Shown here piece after piece: positions 1 through 8,746 of a stretch of DNA of 64,000 bases. How positions within the stretch are numbered: position 1 is the first letter of the stretch; each line of letters starts with the position of its first letter. The DNA lies in the NCBI GenBank assembly GCA_964486295.1, contig CAZAMF010000003.1, forward strand, positions 62,001 to 126,000. Direction: 5' to 3'. Made by a program: the position numbers and the translations under genes. The notes under the pieces were generated by a model that saw only the letters and a list, made by a program, of their open reading frames with translations, was not told the origin of the DNA and made no database searches. This DNA is from CALBZG01 sp964486295. GTDB taxonomy: Bacteria > Bacillota > Clostridia > Peptostreptococcales > Anaerovoracaceae.

Positions 1-632
1 TGGCCATGGGAGAAGCCGGCGAAGCCGATGTGCTGCTGGTTCATTCACCGGCTGATGAAATCAAATTTGTCGATGCAGGCAATGCGGATACAGCCGGCAG
101 AGTACAGGTCATGTATAACGATTTTGTGATCATCGGCAGCGCTGACGATCCTGCGGGGATCAAAACAGCCGCTCCGGCCGACGCAGTTGCTGCATTCAAA
201 GCCATCAACGATACAAAGTCCGTATTTATTTCAAGATCGGATCAGTCCGGTACCCACAAAAAGGAACTTTCAATCTGGGATAAAGCAGGCATCGTTCCTC
301 AGGGGGACTGGTATGTTCAAGCTGGAGCCGGCATGGGTGACGTAATCCAGATGGCCAATGAAAAGCTGGCTTACACACTTTCCGACAGAGCGACCTGGTA
401 TGCCAACGAAGCCAGCACCGATCTGCAAATCGTCTGCGAGAAGGACCCAAGCGGGATCCTCAACAATCAATACTCCTGCATCTGCGTGAATCCTGAAAAG
501 AATGATCTGATCAACGCGGAAGGCGCAAAGGCTTTCCAGGAATGGATCGTTTCACCGGAAACTCAGGCGCTCATCGGCACTTTCGGTGTTGAAGAGTATG
601 GAGCTCCGCTGTTCACTCCGAATGCTCAATAA
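1..632 (+). CDS. tupA: Tungstate ABC transporter substrate-binding protein, 5' truncated
   Basis: C-terminal part of an extracellular tungstate-binding protein of the TupA/WtpA-like periplasmic-binding class. The reading frame is open to the left window edge, so the first ATG at base 6 is not the true start; signal peptide and N-terminal lobe lie outside. Family marks seen are ADVLLVHSP near the beginning, NDFVIIGS, and SRSDQSGTHKKE, the arginine/serine loop typical of TupA oxyanion binding. A strong terminator follows, and tupB and tupC come next in the same direction. Assignment to tungstate rather than molybdate rests on family resemblance and on the absence of a ModA-like sequence. Confidence 0.88.
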   Translation, partial: AMGEAGEADVLLVHSPADEIKFVDAGNADTAGRVQVMYNDFVIIGSADDPAGIKTAAPADAVAAFKAINDTKSVFISRSDQSGTHKKELSIWDKAGIVPQGDWYVQAGAGMGDVIQMANEKLAYTLSDRATWYANEASTDLQIVCEKDPSGILNNQYSCICVNPEKNDLINAEGAKAFQEWIVSPETQALIGTFGVEEYGAPLFTPNAQ

Positions 633-653
633 ACAGACTTGAACGAAAACTTT

Positions 654-681
654 AAAAGGCGGGGAGCATCCCCGCCTTTTT
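654..681 (+). terminator. Rho-independent terminator after tupA
   Basis: A 12-bp perfect stem (AAAAGGCGGGGA, loop GCA, TCCCCGCCTTTT) ends in a T-run. It sits between tupA and tupB, so it probably attenuates rather than ends the tup transcript, giving more binding protein than permease, as is common for ABC importers. Confidence 0.85.
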
Positions 682-745
682 AGGATATACTTGCATTGAA
701 ACATGAGTTTATAAACAACATTTAGTAACATAAGGTAAACATTCG

Positions 746-1441
746 ATGGGTGAGATCGCACAAGGCGGCGCGCAGGCTCTCAGTTTAATATTTTCCGGGG
801 ATCCGGAGCTTTATGGCATCGTAGGGCTCTCTCTTTTTGTGTCAGGGATTTCTGTGCTGATTTCAACGGTGATCGGGCTTCCGCTGGGTGTGCTTCTAGG
901 CACCAATCAATTTCGCGGAAAAGGGATCATCATCCGGATCATTTATACATTTATGAGTCTGCCGCCGGTGATCGCGGGTCTTTTTGTTTTTCTGATCCTG
1001 ATGCGGAGGGGCCCGTTCGGTTACCTTCAGCTCAACTACACGCCTACAGCCATGATCATCGCGCAGGTTTGCCTGGTGACACCCATCATCATGGGATTGA
1101 CCTACAATCTGGTGAAGGAAAAAGCCCGTACGGTGCGGAACCTGGCACTAACGCTGGGGGCCAGAGGGCCATCAGTGCTGGTCCTGATGATTTACGAAAT
1201 GCGGGTAGGGCTGACCACGTCACTGGTATCCGGATTCGGCCGCGCTATTTCCGAAGTGGGAGCGGTCATGATAGTCGGCGGGAACATCAAGGGAAAAACC
1301 CGGGTGATGACCACCTACATCACGGAATTGAAGACCATGGGGGACTACAGCCGGGCTATTGCGGTGGGACTGATCCTGCTGACCATCGCGTTTCTGATCA
1401 CGACGATCCTATATAACTTCCAGGAAAGAGAATCAAAGTAA
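746..1441 (+). CDS. tupB: Tungstate ABC transporter permease
   Basis: Integral membrane subunit of the tungstate importer, 231 residues, the usual TupB length. Several hydrophobic segments are visible, the first at about residues 24-46. The cytoplasmic coupling (EAA-type) loop is seen as LTLGARGP...SGFGRAISEVGAVMIVGG at about residues 135-180. The start ATG has only a modest upstream AAGG. The stop overlaps the start of tupC by one base (TAATG), so the two are translationally coupled. Partners are TupA upstream and TupC downstream. Confidence 0.9.
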   Translation: MGEIAQGGAQALSLIFSGDPELYGIVGLSLFVSGISVLISTVIGLPLGVLLGTNQFRGKGIIIRIIYTFMSLPPVIAGLFVFLILMRRGPFGYLQLNYTPTAMIIAQVCLVTPIIMGLTYNLVKEKARTVRNLALTLGARGPSVLVLMIYEMRVGLTTSLVSGFGRAISEVGAVMIVGGNIKGKTRVMTTYITELKTMGDYSRAIAVGLILLTIAFLITTILYNFQERESK

Positions 1442-2154
1442 TGGAATTATTTTTCAGCGGCCTGACAAGAGAATATGACGGGAAAAAAGTCCTGGATATC
1501 GCAGAGGGCTTCGTTGCCGATGGTTCAAGAACCGCAGTGGTGGGACCGAACGGCTCCGGTAAAAGCACGCTTTTGAATATGATCGCGGGGCTGGACAAGC
1601 CAACAGACGGGCGCGTATTCTATGGTGCAGACCGGCTGGATCTGGACGATGTTTACAGAGATGTGACGTTGGTATTCCAAAAACCGTATCTCATCACGTC
1701 AAGCGTCGAAAAGAATATTGCCTACCCGATGAAATTCCGGGGATACAGCGAAACGGAAACCGAGAAAAGAGTGTCCGAACTATGCAGCGAGTTGGGTCTT
1801 AAGGATTTGAGAAAACGCAAAAGCTGGAAGCTTTCAGGAGGGGAGATCCAAAAAGTTTCACTAGCCCGGGCGTTGAGTTTCCAGCCGAAGCTTCTTCTTC
1901 TGGACGAGCCGACGGCCAATATCGACCCGGCCACCACGGCGGAAATCGAGCGCATGCTATTGAAGATCAACCGCGAGGCCGGCACCACCATTCTTTTTGT
2001 GACCCATAATCTTGCCCAGGCCAGAAGAGTCTGCGACCGGATCATCTTTTTGAACAAAGGGCAGTTGATCGAAGAAGGCCTTTGCGAGCAGGTATTGACG
2101 TGCCCGAGGGAGGAACTGACCCGGCGCTTTGTTGCCGGAGAACTGCTGATTTAA
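1441..2154 (+). CDS. tupC: Tungstate ABC transporter ATP-binding protein
   Basis: ATPase subunit of the tungstate importer, 237 residues. Walker A GPNGSGKST lies at residues 35-43, the Q-loop in VFQKPYL near 79, the signature LSGGEIQKVSLARAL near 130-145, and Walker B LLLLDEPTANID directly after it. A switch histidine is seen in VTHNLAQA. It overlaps tupB by one base. Tungstate import fits an organism that may use W- or Mo-pterin enzymes; Mo/W cofactor genes follow 5 kb downstream (7462-11379). Confidence 0.9.
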   Translation: MELFFSGLTREYDGKKVLDIAEGFVADGSRTAVVGPNGSGKSTLLNMIAGLDKPTDGRVFYGADRLDLDDVYRDVTLVFQKPYLITSSVEKNIAYPMKFRGYSETETEKRVSELCSELGLKDLRKRKSWKLSGGEIQKVSLARALSFQPKLLLLDEPTANIDPATTAEIERMLLKINREAGTTILFVTHNLAQARRVCDRIIFLNKGQLIEEGLCEQVLTCPREELTRRFVAGELLI

Positions 2155-2204
2155 TATCTTTTCAATTATCACGGTTATTATAGAATAATTCGTCATTCAT
2201 TCAG

Positions 2205-2252
2205 AATCATTTGTGAAGGGGCCTCCTGCCCTCCCCCGCGAATGATTTTTTT
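2205..2252 (+). terminator. Probable terminator after tupC
   Basis: AATCATT at 2205-2211 pairs with AATGATT at 2241-2247, with further GC-rich pairing possible inside, followed by a T-run to 2252. The outer stem is AT-rich and the interior imperfect, so strength is uncertain. Confidence 0.55.
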
Positions 2253-2424
2253 ATTGCCGGAAATTGTTAATTTCGTGTCGATTCCGTCGCGCCGGATTCA
2301 CAAGAACCCTGTTTATCATTCACATAACCGCTTTTTTACGCTCACAAAGCCGGTGTAAACTATAGTTACCAAGCAAACAAAAGGGGACATGAGGGGAAAG
2401 GCATAGATAAAGGAGGCGCGCAAA

Positions 2425-3198
2425 ATGCCCATCGAAGTTTTCAACCGATACGAAAAAAAGTATTTTCTGACCGACCAGCAATTATTCATCGTGCTTCTCG
2501 AAATTGAGAAGTATATGGCACCGGACAAGCACAACCGTACCGGGCAAACCTATTCCATCAGTAATATTTATTATGACACGGCGGACGATTACCTGATCAG
2601 GACGTCGCTGGCTCATCCGGCTTACAAGGAAAAGCTGAGGCTCAGGGCCTATGGGATTCCGGACGTGGAGGGGAAAGCGTTCCTGGAGATCAAGAAAAAG
2701 GTGAATGGCCTGGTGAACAAGCGCCGGGCTGTGATCGGACTGCAGCAGGCCTACCAGTTTATGGAGGGAAGAGGGCTGGAAGGCAGTTATGGGCAGGTGC
2801 TGAAGGAGCTTTCGCACATGGTCAACCGGTACGAACTCTTGCCGAAAGTCATGATCGCATACGACCGGCTGGCCTATTTCGAGAAGGGGAATCCTGATCT
2901 CAGGATTTCTTTTGACACAAACATCAGAAGCCGGAGGAATGACCTTCGGCTGGAGGACGGAAATTACGGCCGCCTGGTCGTGCCCCGGGGGTACTGGCTC
3001 ATGGAGATCAAAACCGCCACAGCCATGCCTCTTTGGCTAGCTTCCCTGCTGTCAAGGGAAGAAATCCGGAGAGTCAGCTTTTCGAAGTATGGCAGGGAAT
3101 ACGAGCAGCATCTGGCACAATCAGAGGTCCCGGTTACCAGCGCGGTATACAAATACAATCTGGGAAAGGGCGGGCTGAAGCAATGCTGGATACAATAA
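2425..3198 (+). CDS. VTC-domain polyphosphate polymerase-like protein
   Basis: Cytoplasmic protein of 257 residues with the VTC/polyphosphate polymerase fold (tunnel domain of the triphosphate tunnel metalloenzyme superfamily). Visible family features are the N-terminal RYEKKYFLT, SNIYYDTADDYLIRTS, the basic strand KEKLRLRAYG, FLEIKKKVNG with alternating charged residues, and the late LMEIKTATAMPLWL. These basic and acidic strands normally line the nucleotide/polyphosphate tunnel. A strong AAAGGAGG ribosome site lies 8 bases before the start. It overlaps the next gene, a DUF4956 membrane protein, which typically accompanies this family in Firmicutes. Actual polymerase activity is unproven. 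Confidence 0.85.
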   Translation: MPIEVFNRYEKKYFLTDQQLFIVLLEIEKYMAPDKHNRTGQTYSISNIYYDTADDYLIRTSLAHPAYKEKLRLRAYGIPDVEGKAFLEIKKKVNGLVNKRRAVIGLQQAYQFMEGRGLEGSYGQVLKELSHMVNRYELLPKVMIAYDRLAYFEKGNPDLRISFDTNIRSRRNDLRLEDGNYGRLVVPRGYWLMEIKTATAMPLWLASLLSREEIRRVSFSKYGREYEQHLAQSEVPVTSAVYKYNLGKGGLKQCWIQ

Positions 3199-3863
3199 TG
3201 GAGGCGCTGACAGCTGCAGATGCGGGCACCGTAACAAATCCGGAGCTCATTATAGCCGTTCTATCTGCCTTGGCCATGGGATTTGCCATCAGCCTGTGTT
3301 TTCTCATCACTAATAAAAGCGCCATGACCCGCCGGAGTTTTGCCGTCACGCTGGTGATGCTGCCGGTCATCCTGGCGGTTGTCATCCTGTTTGTCGGCAG
3401 CAATATCGCACGGGCGTTTTCGTTGGCGGGCGTATTGTCTATCATCCGGTTCAGAAGCGCTCCGGCGGATCCGAAGGATATCGGATACATCTTCTTCGCC
3501 ACCGGCGCCGGAGTAGCCTGCGGGGTCGGCATGATCACCGGCGGTGCGATCTTTGTAGCGATTTTATCCGTCGTCCTTATTCTGATGGAGACCCTGCACT
3601 ATGGCGGGACGAAAACGGCAAAGACGTTGAAAATAACGGTGCCGGAAAATCTGAATTATGAATCGGCATTCGAAACAGTCATGAAACAATATACAAAGAA
3701 ATATATTTTAAAGAAAGTACGGACCACCGATCTGGGCTCCCTGTTTGAGGTGAGCTATCAGGTCGTGCTGGATGAAAAAGTCAACGAGAAGGAGTTTCTG
3801 GATGAGCTTCGCTGCTGCAATGGGAACCTCTCGATCACACTGGGTATGAGGCCTGAGGAATAG
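3183..3863 (+). CDS. DUF4956 family membrane protein
   Basis: Protein of 226 residues with about four transmembrane segments in the first 140 residues, for example LIIAVLSALAMGFAISLCFLI, followed by a soluble C-terminal domain of about 85 residues. RFRSAPADPKDIGYIFFATGAG is a characteristic conserved block of DUF4956. The start at 3183 (MLDTIMEAL) overlaps the VTC gene by 16 bases; an in-frame ATG at 3198 is an alternative. The open frame reaches further upstream, but that part is a shadow of the VTC gene. Function is unknown. Constant linkage to VTC proteins suggests a membrane partner, perhaps an exporter or anchor for the product. Confidence 0.85.
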   Translation: MLDTIMEALTAADAGTVTNPELIIAVLSALAMGFAISLCFLITNKSAMTRRSFAVTLVMLPVILAVVILFVGSNIARAFSLAGVLSIIRFRSAPADPKDIGYIFFATGAGVACGVGMITGGAIFVAILSVVLILMETLHYGGTKTAKTLKITVPENLNYESAFETVMKQYTKKYILKKVRTTDLGSLFEVSYQVVLDEKVNEKEFLDELRCCNGNLSITLGMRPEE

Positions 3864-3881
3864 GCCGTCGGAAAGGAGCAA

Positions 3882-5888
3882 ATGAAGGAGATTATGGAAA
3901 ACCATGTGAAAAACCCGGAAAAATCGCGAAAAAGGATCATGGCTGCTTTGCTGGCGGCATTTCTGGTGACCGGCAGCATCGCGCTGACGGCATGCGGTGA
4001 ACAAACGGAGGAGCAGGAGGGTAGCGCGGTGACTGGCGCCCTGGAAAAAGCGCTGACATCAGAAGGAGCAACGCTTCTTTCGGAAGAATTTCAGACTGCT
4101 GCGCTGGAGAGCGCTGGAACCATCAAAACATATTTCGATTATACAGCTTCAGATTATCAAACGGTGCAGCTGAACGGTTCCAGCATGGATTTTCAGGGGA
4201 CGGGAGCGAAAGTCAGCGGATCGGATCTGACCATTACCTCACCGGGCACCTATGTGATTTCAGGAACCCTTGATGATGGCTGCATTGTTGTGGACAGTGC
4301 GCAGGAAGAAAATGTGATTCTGGTTCTGAACAACGCTTCGATCTCATGCAGCGACGGCGCGCCGATCTATGTAAAGAATTGCGGTAAAAACGTCATCCTG
4401 TCATTGCCGGAGGGAACCAACAGCACCGTTGTGGATGGGAAGAGCTATACTTATGAGTATATGACAGAAGACGAGCCTTCCGCCGCCATCTTCTCAAATG
4501 ACGACCTCCGGATCAATGGTACTGGAACTCTGATCGTCAAAGGAAGTTATAGCGACGGCATCAAATGCGATGACGATCTGCAGATCACAGAAGCGTCCAT
4601 CACGGTCACAGCGGTGGATGACGGGATCGTAGGCAAGGATTCCGTTCAAATCGGCGGAGGCGAGATCACTGTGGATGCCGGCGGAGATGGAATCAAAGCA
4701 ACCAATGACCAGGATTCTGAAAAGGCATATATCGCCATCGCGGGCGGCAATTTCAATCTGACGACAGTGAATGACGGGATCCAGGCAGAATCCGCACTCC
4801 TGGTTTCAGCAGGGGATTTTAATATAGAAACAAGCGGTAGCACAGTGGCAAGTGATAGTTCAAAGGCGCTGAAAGCCACTGGGGATCTGGTGATCACCGG
4901 AGGCACTTTCGACATCAACAGCACCGATGACGGCCTTCACTCAAATAGCAATGTCCTGGTGAAAGGCGGAACGCTGAATATCAGTGCGGGAGACGACGGG
5001 ATCCATGCGGATTCAGCTCTGGGAATCGGTGGAGGAGCAACTTCCATCACAAAATCCTATGAGGGCATCGAAAGCGCGCTGATCGTGGTGCTTGACGGTA
5101 CAGTTGAAATCAATTCCAGCGACGATGGCGTGAACGTGGCCGGCGGGAATAATGAGACAGCAATAACAGACACGGCCTCAACTGAATCCGAAGCGGACAC
5201 TGCATCAAGTACCGACGCGAACACTTCTGCCACCGCAGTTGCAGGCGGAGGAAACGCGAACGGAATGGATCCACGCATGCAAGACCAGTTCGATGCGAAT
5301 TCCGGAAGGAAGCTGATCATTTCCGGCGGCACCATGACCGTCAACGCGGATGGAGACGGCATTGATGTAAACGGTTCGGCCTATATGAGTGATGGAACCG
5401 TAACGGTCACCGGCCCAACCAGCGACGGAGACGGTGCGCTGGATTACAGCGGCGTGTTTGAAGTGACCGGAGGGACACTCCTGGCGGCAGGATCGTCCGG
5501 AATGGCTCAGGCGCCTTCAGACGGAACCTCCCAATACACCATCGCTGCGGCCTTTGATGCGAAAGATGCGAATACGACGGTCCGGCTGGAAGATGAGAAC
5601 GGCAACACAGTCCTTTCCTTCTCACCGCTGAAAAGCTACGAATATGTGGTGATCAGTTCGCCGCTGCTTGAAAAAGGAGCAACCTACACGTTGAAAGCGG
5701 ATGGCGCGGAAGTGGCAGCGCTGACGTTGGATTCCATCGTGACCACCAGCGGCAATGTCGGTAACGGCATGATGCCAGGAGGAGGGGGCGGCCATGGAGG
5801 TCCGGGAACACAAGGATTGCCGGATGGGCAGACACGCCCTGTCCCGCCTGATGGGGCAACGGTTACCGGAAGCGAAAGCGGCAACTAA
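3882..5888 (+). CDS. Beta-helix carbohydrate-binding-domain lipoprotein (Cthe_2159-like)
   Basis: Secreted lipoprotein of 668 residues. A basic N-terminus, a hydrophobic stretch at 18-36 and the lipobox LTAC with Cys38 indicate lipid anchoring. The body is made of repeated short beta-strand turns carrying DDG/DGI/GGG motifs (SDGIKCDD, VDDGIVGKD, GGDGIKATND, NSTDDGLHSN, GDDGIHAD), which form a right-handed parallel beta-helix like the polygalacturonate-binding Cthe_2159 family (DUF4353). A low-complexity Ser/Thr/Ala insert lies near residues 425-460 and a Gly/Pro-rich tail ends the protein. A strong AAGGAG site precedes the start. It closes the VTC-DUF4956 operon. The Asp-rich turns suggest calcium binding. 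The ligand is unknown. Confidence 0.82.
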   Translation: MKEIMENHVKNPEKSRKRIMAALLAAFLVTGSIALTACGEQTEEQEGSAVTGALEKALTSEGATLLSEEFQTAALESAGTIKTYFDYTASDYQTVQLNGSSMDFQGTGAKVSGSDLTITSPGTYVISGTLDDGCIVVDSAQEENVILVLNNASISCSDGAPIYVKNCGKNVILSLPEGTNSTVVDGKSYTYEYMTEDEPSAAIFSNDDLRINGTGTLIVKGSYSDGIKCDDDLQITEASITVTAVDDGIVGKDSVQIGGGEITVDAGGDGIKATNDQDSEKAYIAIAGGNFNLTTVNDGIQAESALLVSAGDFNIETSGSTVASDSSKALKATGDLVITGGTFDINSTDDGLHSNSNVLVKGGTLNISAGDDGIHADSALGIGGGATSITKSYEGIESALIVVLDGTVEINSSDDGVNVAGGNNETAITDTASTESEADTASSTDANTSATAVAGGGNANGMDPRMQDQFDANSGRKLIISGGTMTVNADGDGIDVNGSAYMSDGTVTVTGPTSDGDGALDYSGVFEVTGGTLLAAGSSGMAQAPSDGTSQYTIAAAFDAKDANTTVRLEDENGNTVLSFSPLKSYEYVVISSPLLEKGATYTLKADGAEVAALTLDSIVTTSGNVGNGMMPGGGGGHGGPGTQGLPDGQTRPVPPDGATVTGSESGN

Positions 5889-5894
5889 AAAAGA

Positions 5895-5936
5895 GAAAGC
5901 CCCTTAACAACTTCAGAGTTGCCATGGGGCTTTCTT
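5895..5936. terminator. Bidirectional terminator between convergent genes
   Basis: GAAAGCCCC at 5895-5903 pairs with GGGGCTTTC at 5926-5934, with an inner AACAAC/GAGTTG-type stem. A-rich sequence on the left and T-rich on the right let it serve both the lipoprotein gene and the convergent ammonia channel gene. Confidence 0.8.
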
Positions 5937-5969
5937 GATGAATGCTTAAAATTTAGAGCGTTTACTTTC

Positions 5970-7205
5970 CTATTCAGCAAATTCCTCGGTGTCACTATAC
6001 GTTTCTGTTTTGAACTTCAGAAGACCAACGATGAAGCCAACGACCTTACCGCCGACGAAGGCGATCACTACGGTAGTCACCATGCCCAGCAGCTGGACAC
6101 CGGCGTTGCCTGTGATCAGGATTGCCGAAAGCCCGCCAAGCAAGCCTGGCATGCCGTGAAGATTATGCACGCCGCAAGTATCCGTACCACGGATCAGTTT
6201 TTCCACTTTTGGCGCGATGATACTGAACCCGCAGGTACTCAGGATCCCGGCAGCGATGCCTACCAGCATCGAGAAGCCGGGGCTTGCCACGTTGCAGGTG
6301 GACCCGATTGCAACGCCGCCCGCAAGCGCCGCGTTTGCAATGTCCTCGATATCGATATATCCACGGATCAGTTTGGTAAATATGTAAGTGGCGATGGTTG
6401 CCCCGCAGAGAGCGAAGACGGTATTGATTGCAGTCAGAACGACCTGGTTCGGTGCAACGATAGCACTTGTAAAGGAAGGCCAAAACACCCATAGGATCAG
6501 GCTCCCGATCAGGCAATATTGATTGCTTGTCGCATCGCATTCACAAGCCCGGGAATCCATAAATTTGCTGGATGTCCCTGCCACGACTCCCAGGCCGAAG
6601 TATGCTCCGAATGCATGGATCAAAACGCTCCCGCCCGTATCAAGAAACCCTGCGAAAGTGCCGCTTTCCAAAACAAGCCATTCATTCAGAAAATAGACCG
6701 GCACAAATAGAACGCCCAAGACGAGGTACTGATCCATTTTGAGTCTCCCCAAAGGAGCCCCTACGGTAATGAGCAGGCTGGCTGCGCAGAATTCTGCGAA
6801 AAGGAAGGTTTCAATGCTGATGGCCGAACCTTCACCTTCAAAACTCTTTAGCAGCATATACACCGGGATCGACGCGCTGACAACGAGAAGCGTAGCGGTT
6901 ATGGAGCTGAAACCGTGCCCTCTGACACAACACATGAGGAATCCGAAACCCAACAGCAGCATTGCCAGAACGTGGATCGACCGGTTGTACTGGAGGATCT
7001 CGAAAATCGTCCGGGCTTCTGCAGACGAAGCTTGCCCCGCGCCACTGGTGAGTTCGGCAATGCTCTCCGCAACGCCTTGGTTTACGGAAGCACAGAATGC
7101 GAAACCGATCAGAATAAAGAAAATTAGTGCGACAACTAAAAAAGGAACATTCCTTGTGCCGTTTCCGCTCAATGAAGTGTTCCCCGGGTGCTGGTTATTT
7201 GACAT
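5970..7205 (-). CDS. Rh-type ammonia/ammonium channel
   Basis: Integral membrane channel of 411 residues with about 11-12 hydrophobic segments. It belongs to the Amt/Mep/Rh superfamily, but its motifs are those of the Rhesus branch: GFGFLMCCVRGHGFSS (86-101), HAFGAYFGL (197-205), LWVFWPSFTSA (239-249) and HNLHGMPGLLGG (347-358). The pore twin histidines would be His197 and His347 or His350. AAGGAG precedes the start. It has its own promoter and is not next to a glnK-type PII gene. In an amino-acid fermenter, ammonia export is as plausible as uptake. Family assignment is firm; transport direction is inference. Confidence 0.88.
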   Translation of the reverse strand: MSNNQHPGNTSLSGNGTRNVPFLVVALIFFILIGFAFCASVNQGVAESIAELTSGAGQASSAEARTIFEILQYNRSIHVLAMLLLGFGFLMCCVRGHGFSSITATLLVVSASIPVYMLLKSFEGEGSAISIETFLFAEFCAASLLITVGAPLGRLKMDQYLVLGVLFVPVYFLNEWLVLESGTFAGFLDTGGSVLIHAFGAYFGLGVVAGTSSKFMDSRACECDATSNQYCLIGSLILWVFWPSFTSAIVAPNQVVLTAINTVFALCGATIATYIFTKLIRGYIDIEDIANAALAGGVAIGSTCNVASPGFSMLVGIAAGILSTCGFSIIAPKVEKLIRGTDTCGVHNLHGMPGLLGGLSAILITGNAGVQLLGMVTTVVIAFVGGKVVGFIVGLLKFKTETYSDTEEFAE

Positions 7206-7252
7206 TTTTCTACTCCTTGGTTTATTGTGACTTACTTACGGGCCCAAGAAAC

Positions 7253-7281
7253 ATTGTAGCACCGTCATTTTGTATTGTAAA
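7253..7281 (-). promoter_or_regulatory. Sigma-70-type promoter of the Rh channel gene
   Basis: On the minus strand TTTACA (-35), 17 bp, TACAAT (-10), about 50 bp upstream of the start codon at 7205. Confidence 0.6.
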
Positions 7282-7387
7282 CCAATATAGTTAAAAAAAT
7301 AACAGACTTTTGTTCGCCGGACTATAACGACTTGAAGACCTCTAAGCCGCTTTTACCGACCTGTCTGTTCCCTAATTTGCAGGCATA

Positions 7388-7396
7388 TGATATAAT
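7388..7396 (+). promoter_or_regulatory. Extended -10 promoter of the moeA operon
   Basis: TGATATAAT is an extended -10 element about 66 bp before the moeA start. The -35 region is poor, as often seen with extended -10 promoters. Confidence 0.5.
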
Positions 7397-7461
7397 TGGG
7401 CCGTGCGAATTTGTCAGTGAATAAAGGCTTACGGAGCAGTAATCGGAACAGAAGGTGAATT

Positions 7462-8733
7462 ATGAAACTATTAAAAGTCGATACGATCAATGAAGCGAAA
7501 TCGAAACTGGACAGCCATTTTGAAGCAACGGAATGGCGTGCTTTGGAAATACCGGTAAATAAAGCGGTGGGCAGGTATCTGGCGGAGGATATTGCTCCGA
7601 AGGAGGATTCTCCCGCATTTGCAAGAGCGGTGGTAGACGGTTACGCAGTCCGGGCGAAGGATACATTCGGAGTAAGCGATTCCTCTCCGGTTTTTTTGAA
7701 CCTGGTTGGAACCGTGGAAATGGGAAAACCTGCGGAGTTTGAACTGAAGAACGGGGAAGCGGCATACATTCCCACCGGAGGCATGATGCCTGCGGGGGCC
7801 GATGCAGTGGTCATGGTCGAATACACCGACCTTCTGGATGAAAAAACCGTTTCCATCAATCGTGGAGCTGCCCCGAAGCAAGGCGTCATGTCCATCGGCG
7901 AGGATTTTTCAAAAGACGTGGTAATATATAATAAAGGACACCGGATCAAACCGGCGGACATCGCGGTGCTGGCCGCTATCGGGCAGGCGTTTGTAAAGGT
8001 TTTCGACCAGCCGCTGGTGTCCATCATTTCAACCGGGGATGAGATCGTCAGCATCATTGAACACCCGGGCCCGGGGCAGGTGAGAGATGTGAATTCCTTT
8101 GCGCTGTCCGCCATGGTTGAGCAGACCGGCTGCAAAGTAGGCGGGGTATTTCTGATCCGGGACAGGGAAGAAGAACTGATTCAGACCCTCCATGCCGCCA
8201 TGGGAATCAGCGATCTGGTCATCATTTCCGGAGGAAGCTCCCAAGGTGCAAAGGATTACACCGCCAGGGTCATCGATTCTATGGGCAAGCCAGGCGTCAT
8301 CACCCATGGGCTGGCACTGAAACCGGGCAAGCCTACCATCCTCGGGGTAGTCGAAGATACGCATTGCCAGTGCTGCAACCGCAAAACATTGGTAGCAGGT
8401 CTGCCGGGGCACCCTGTGGCAGCCATCATGGTCTATAACGTTATCGTGGAATGGTTCGTCAAAAAGCACTTTTTCGGCAGGGAAGGCCAGCCGATCGTGG
8501 TTCGCGCGACGCTTACGGAAAATGTTCCGGCCGGTGAAGGCCGTGAAACCATCATCATGGTAAAGCTTGCAAGGGACAAGCAGGGTTCCTTCCTGGCGGA
8601 GCCGGTACATGCTAAATCCGGAGCAGTTTCACAGCTCCGGGATGGAGACGGATATCTGATAATCCCATCCAGTGCGGAAGGCCTGAAGGCTGGAACGGAA
8701 GTGGACGTCGTGCTGATTAAGCAGATGATGTAG
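7462..8733 (+). CDS. moeA: Molybdopterin molybdenumtransferase MoeA
   Basis: Enzyme of 423 residues that inserts molybdate (or tungstate) into adenylylated molybdopterin. Seen are the MoeA N-terminal motif ARAVVDGYAVR with Asp59, the MoCF-binding domain with SIISTGDEI (187-195), SGGSSQGAKDYT (256-267) and GLPGHPVAAIMVY (313-325). Odd feature: between TILGVVE and VAGLPGHP there is a short Cys-rich insert, HCQCCNRK (Cys302, Cys304, Cys305), absent from ordinary MoeA. An AAGGTG site precedes the start. It is first of three cofactor genes; a second MoeA follows 13 bp downstream. Confidence 0.9.
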   Translation: MKLLKVDTINEAKSKLDSHFEATEWRALEIPVNKAVGRYLAEDIAPKEDSPAFARAVVDGYAVRAKDTFGVSDSSPVFLNLVGTVEMGKPAEFELKNGEAAYIPTGGMMPAGADAVVMVEYTDLLDEKTVSINRGAAPKQGVMSIGEDFSKDVVIYNKGHRIKPADIAVLAAIGQAFVKVFDQPLVSIISTGDEIVSIIEHPGPGQVRDVNSFALSAMVEQTGCKVGGVFLIRDREEELIQTLHAAMGISDLVIISGGSSQGAKDYTARVIDSMGKPGVITHGLALKPGKPTILGVVEDTHCQCCNRKTLVAGLPGHPVAAIMVYNVIVEWFVKKHFFGREGQPIVVRATLTENVPAGEGRETIIMVKLARDKQGSFLAEPVHAKSGAVSQLRDGDGYLIIPSSAEGLKAGTEVDVVLIKQMM

Positions 8734-8746
8734 AAAGGACTTCCAA

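Noticed and set aside
3033..3182. Upstream extension of the DUF4956 gene
   Set aside because: This stretch is read in another frame by the VTC gene, and the family begins at MLDTIMEAL.
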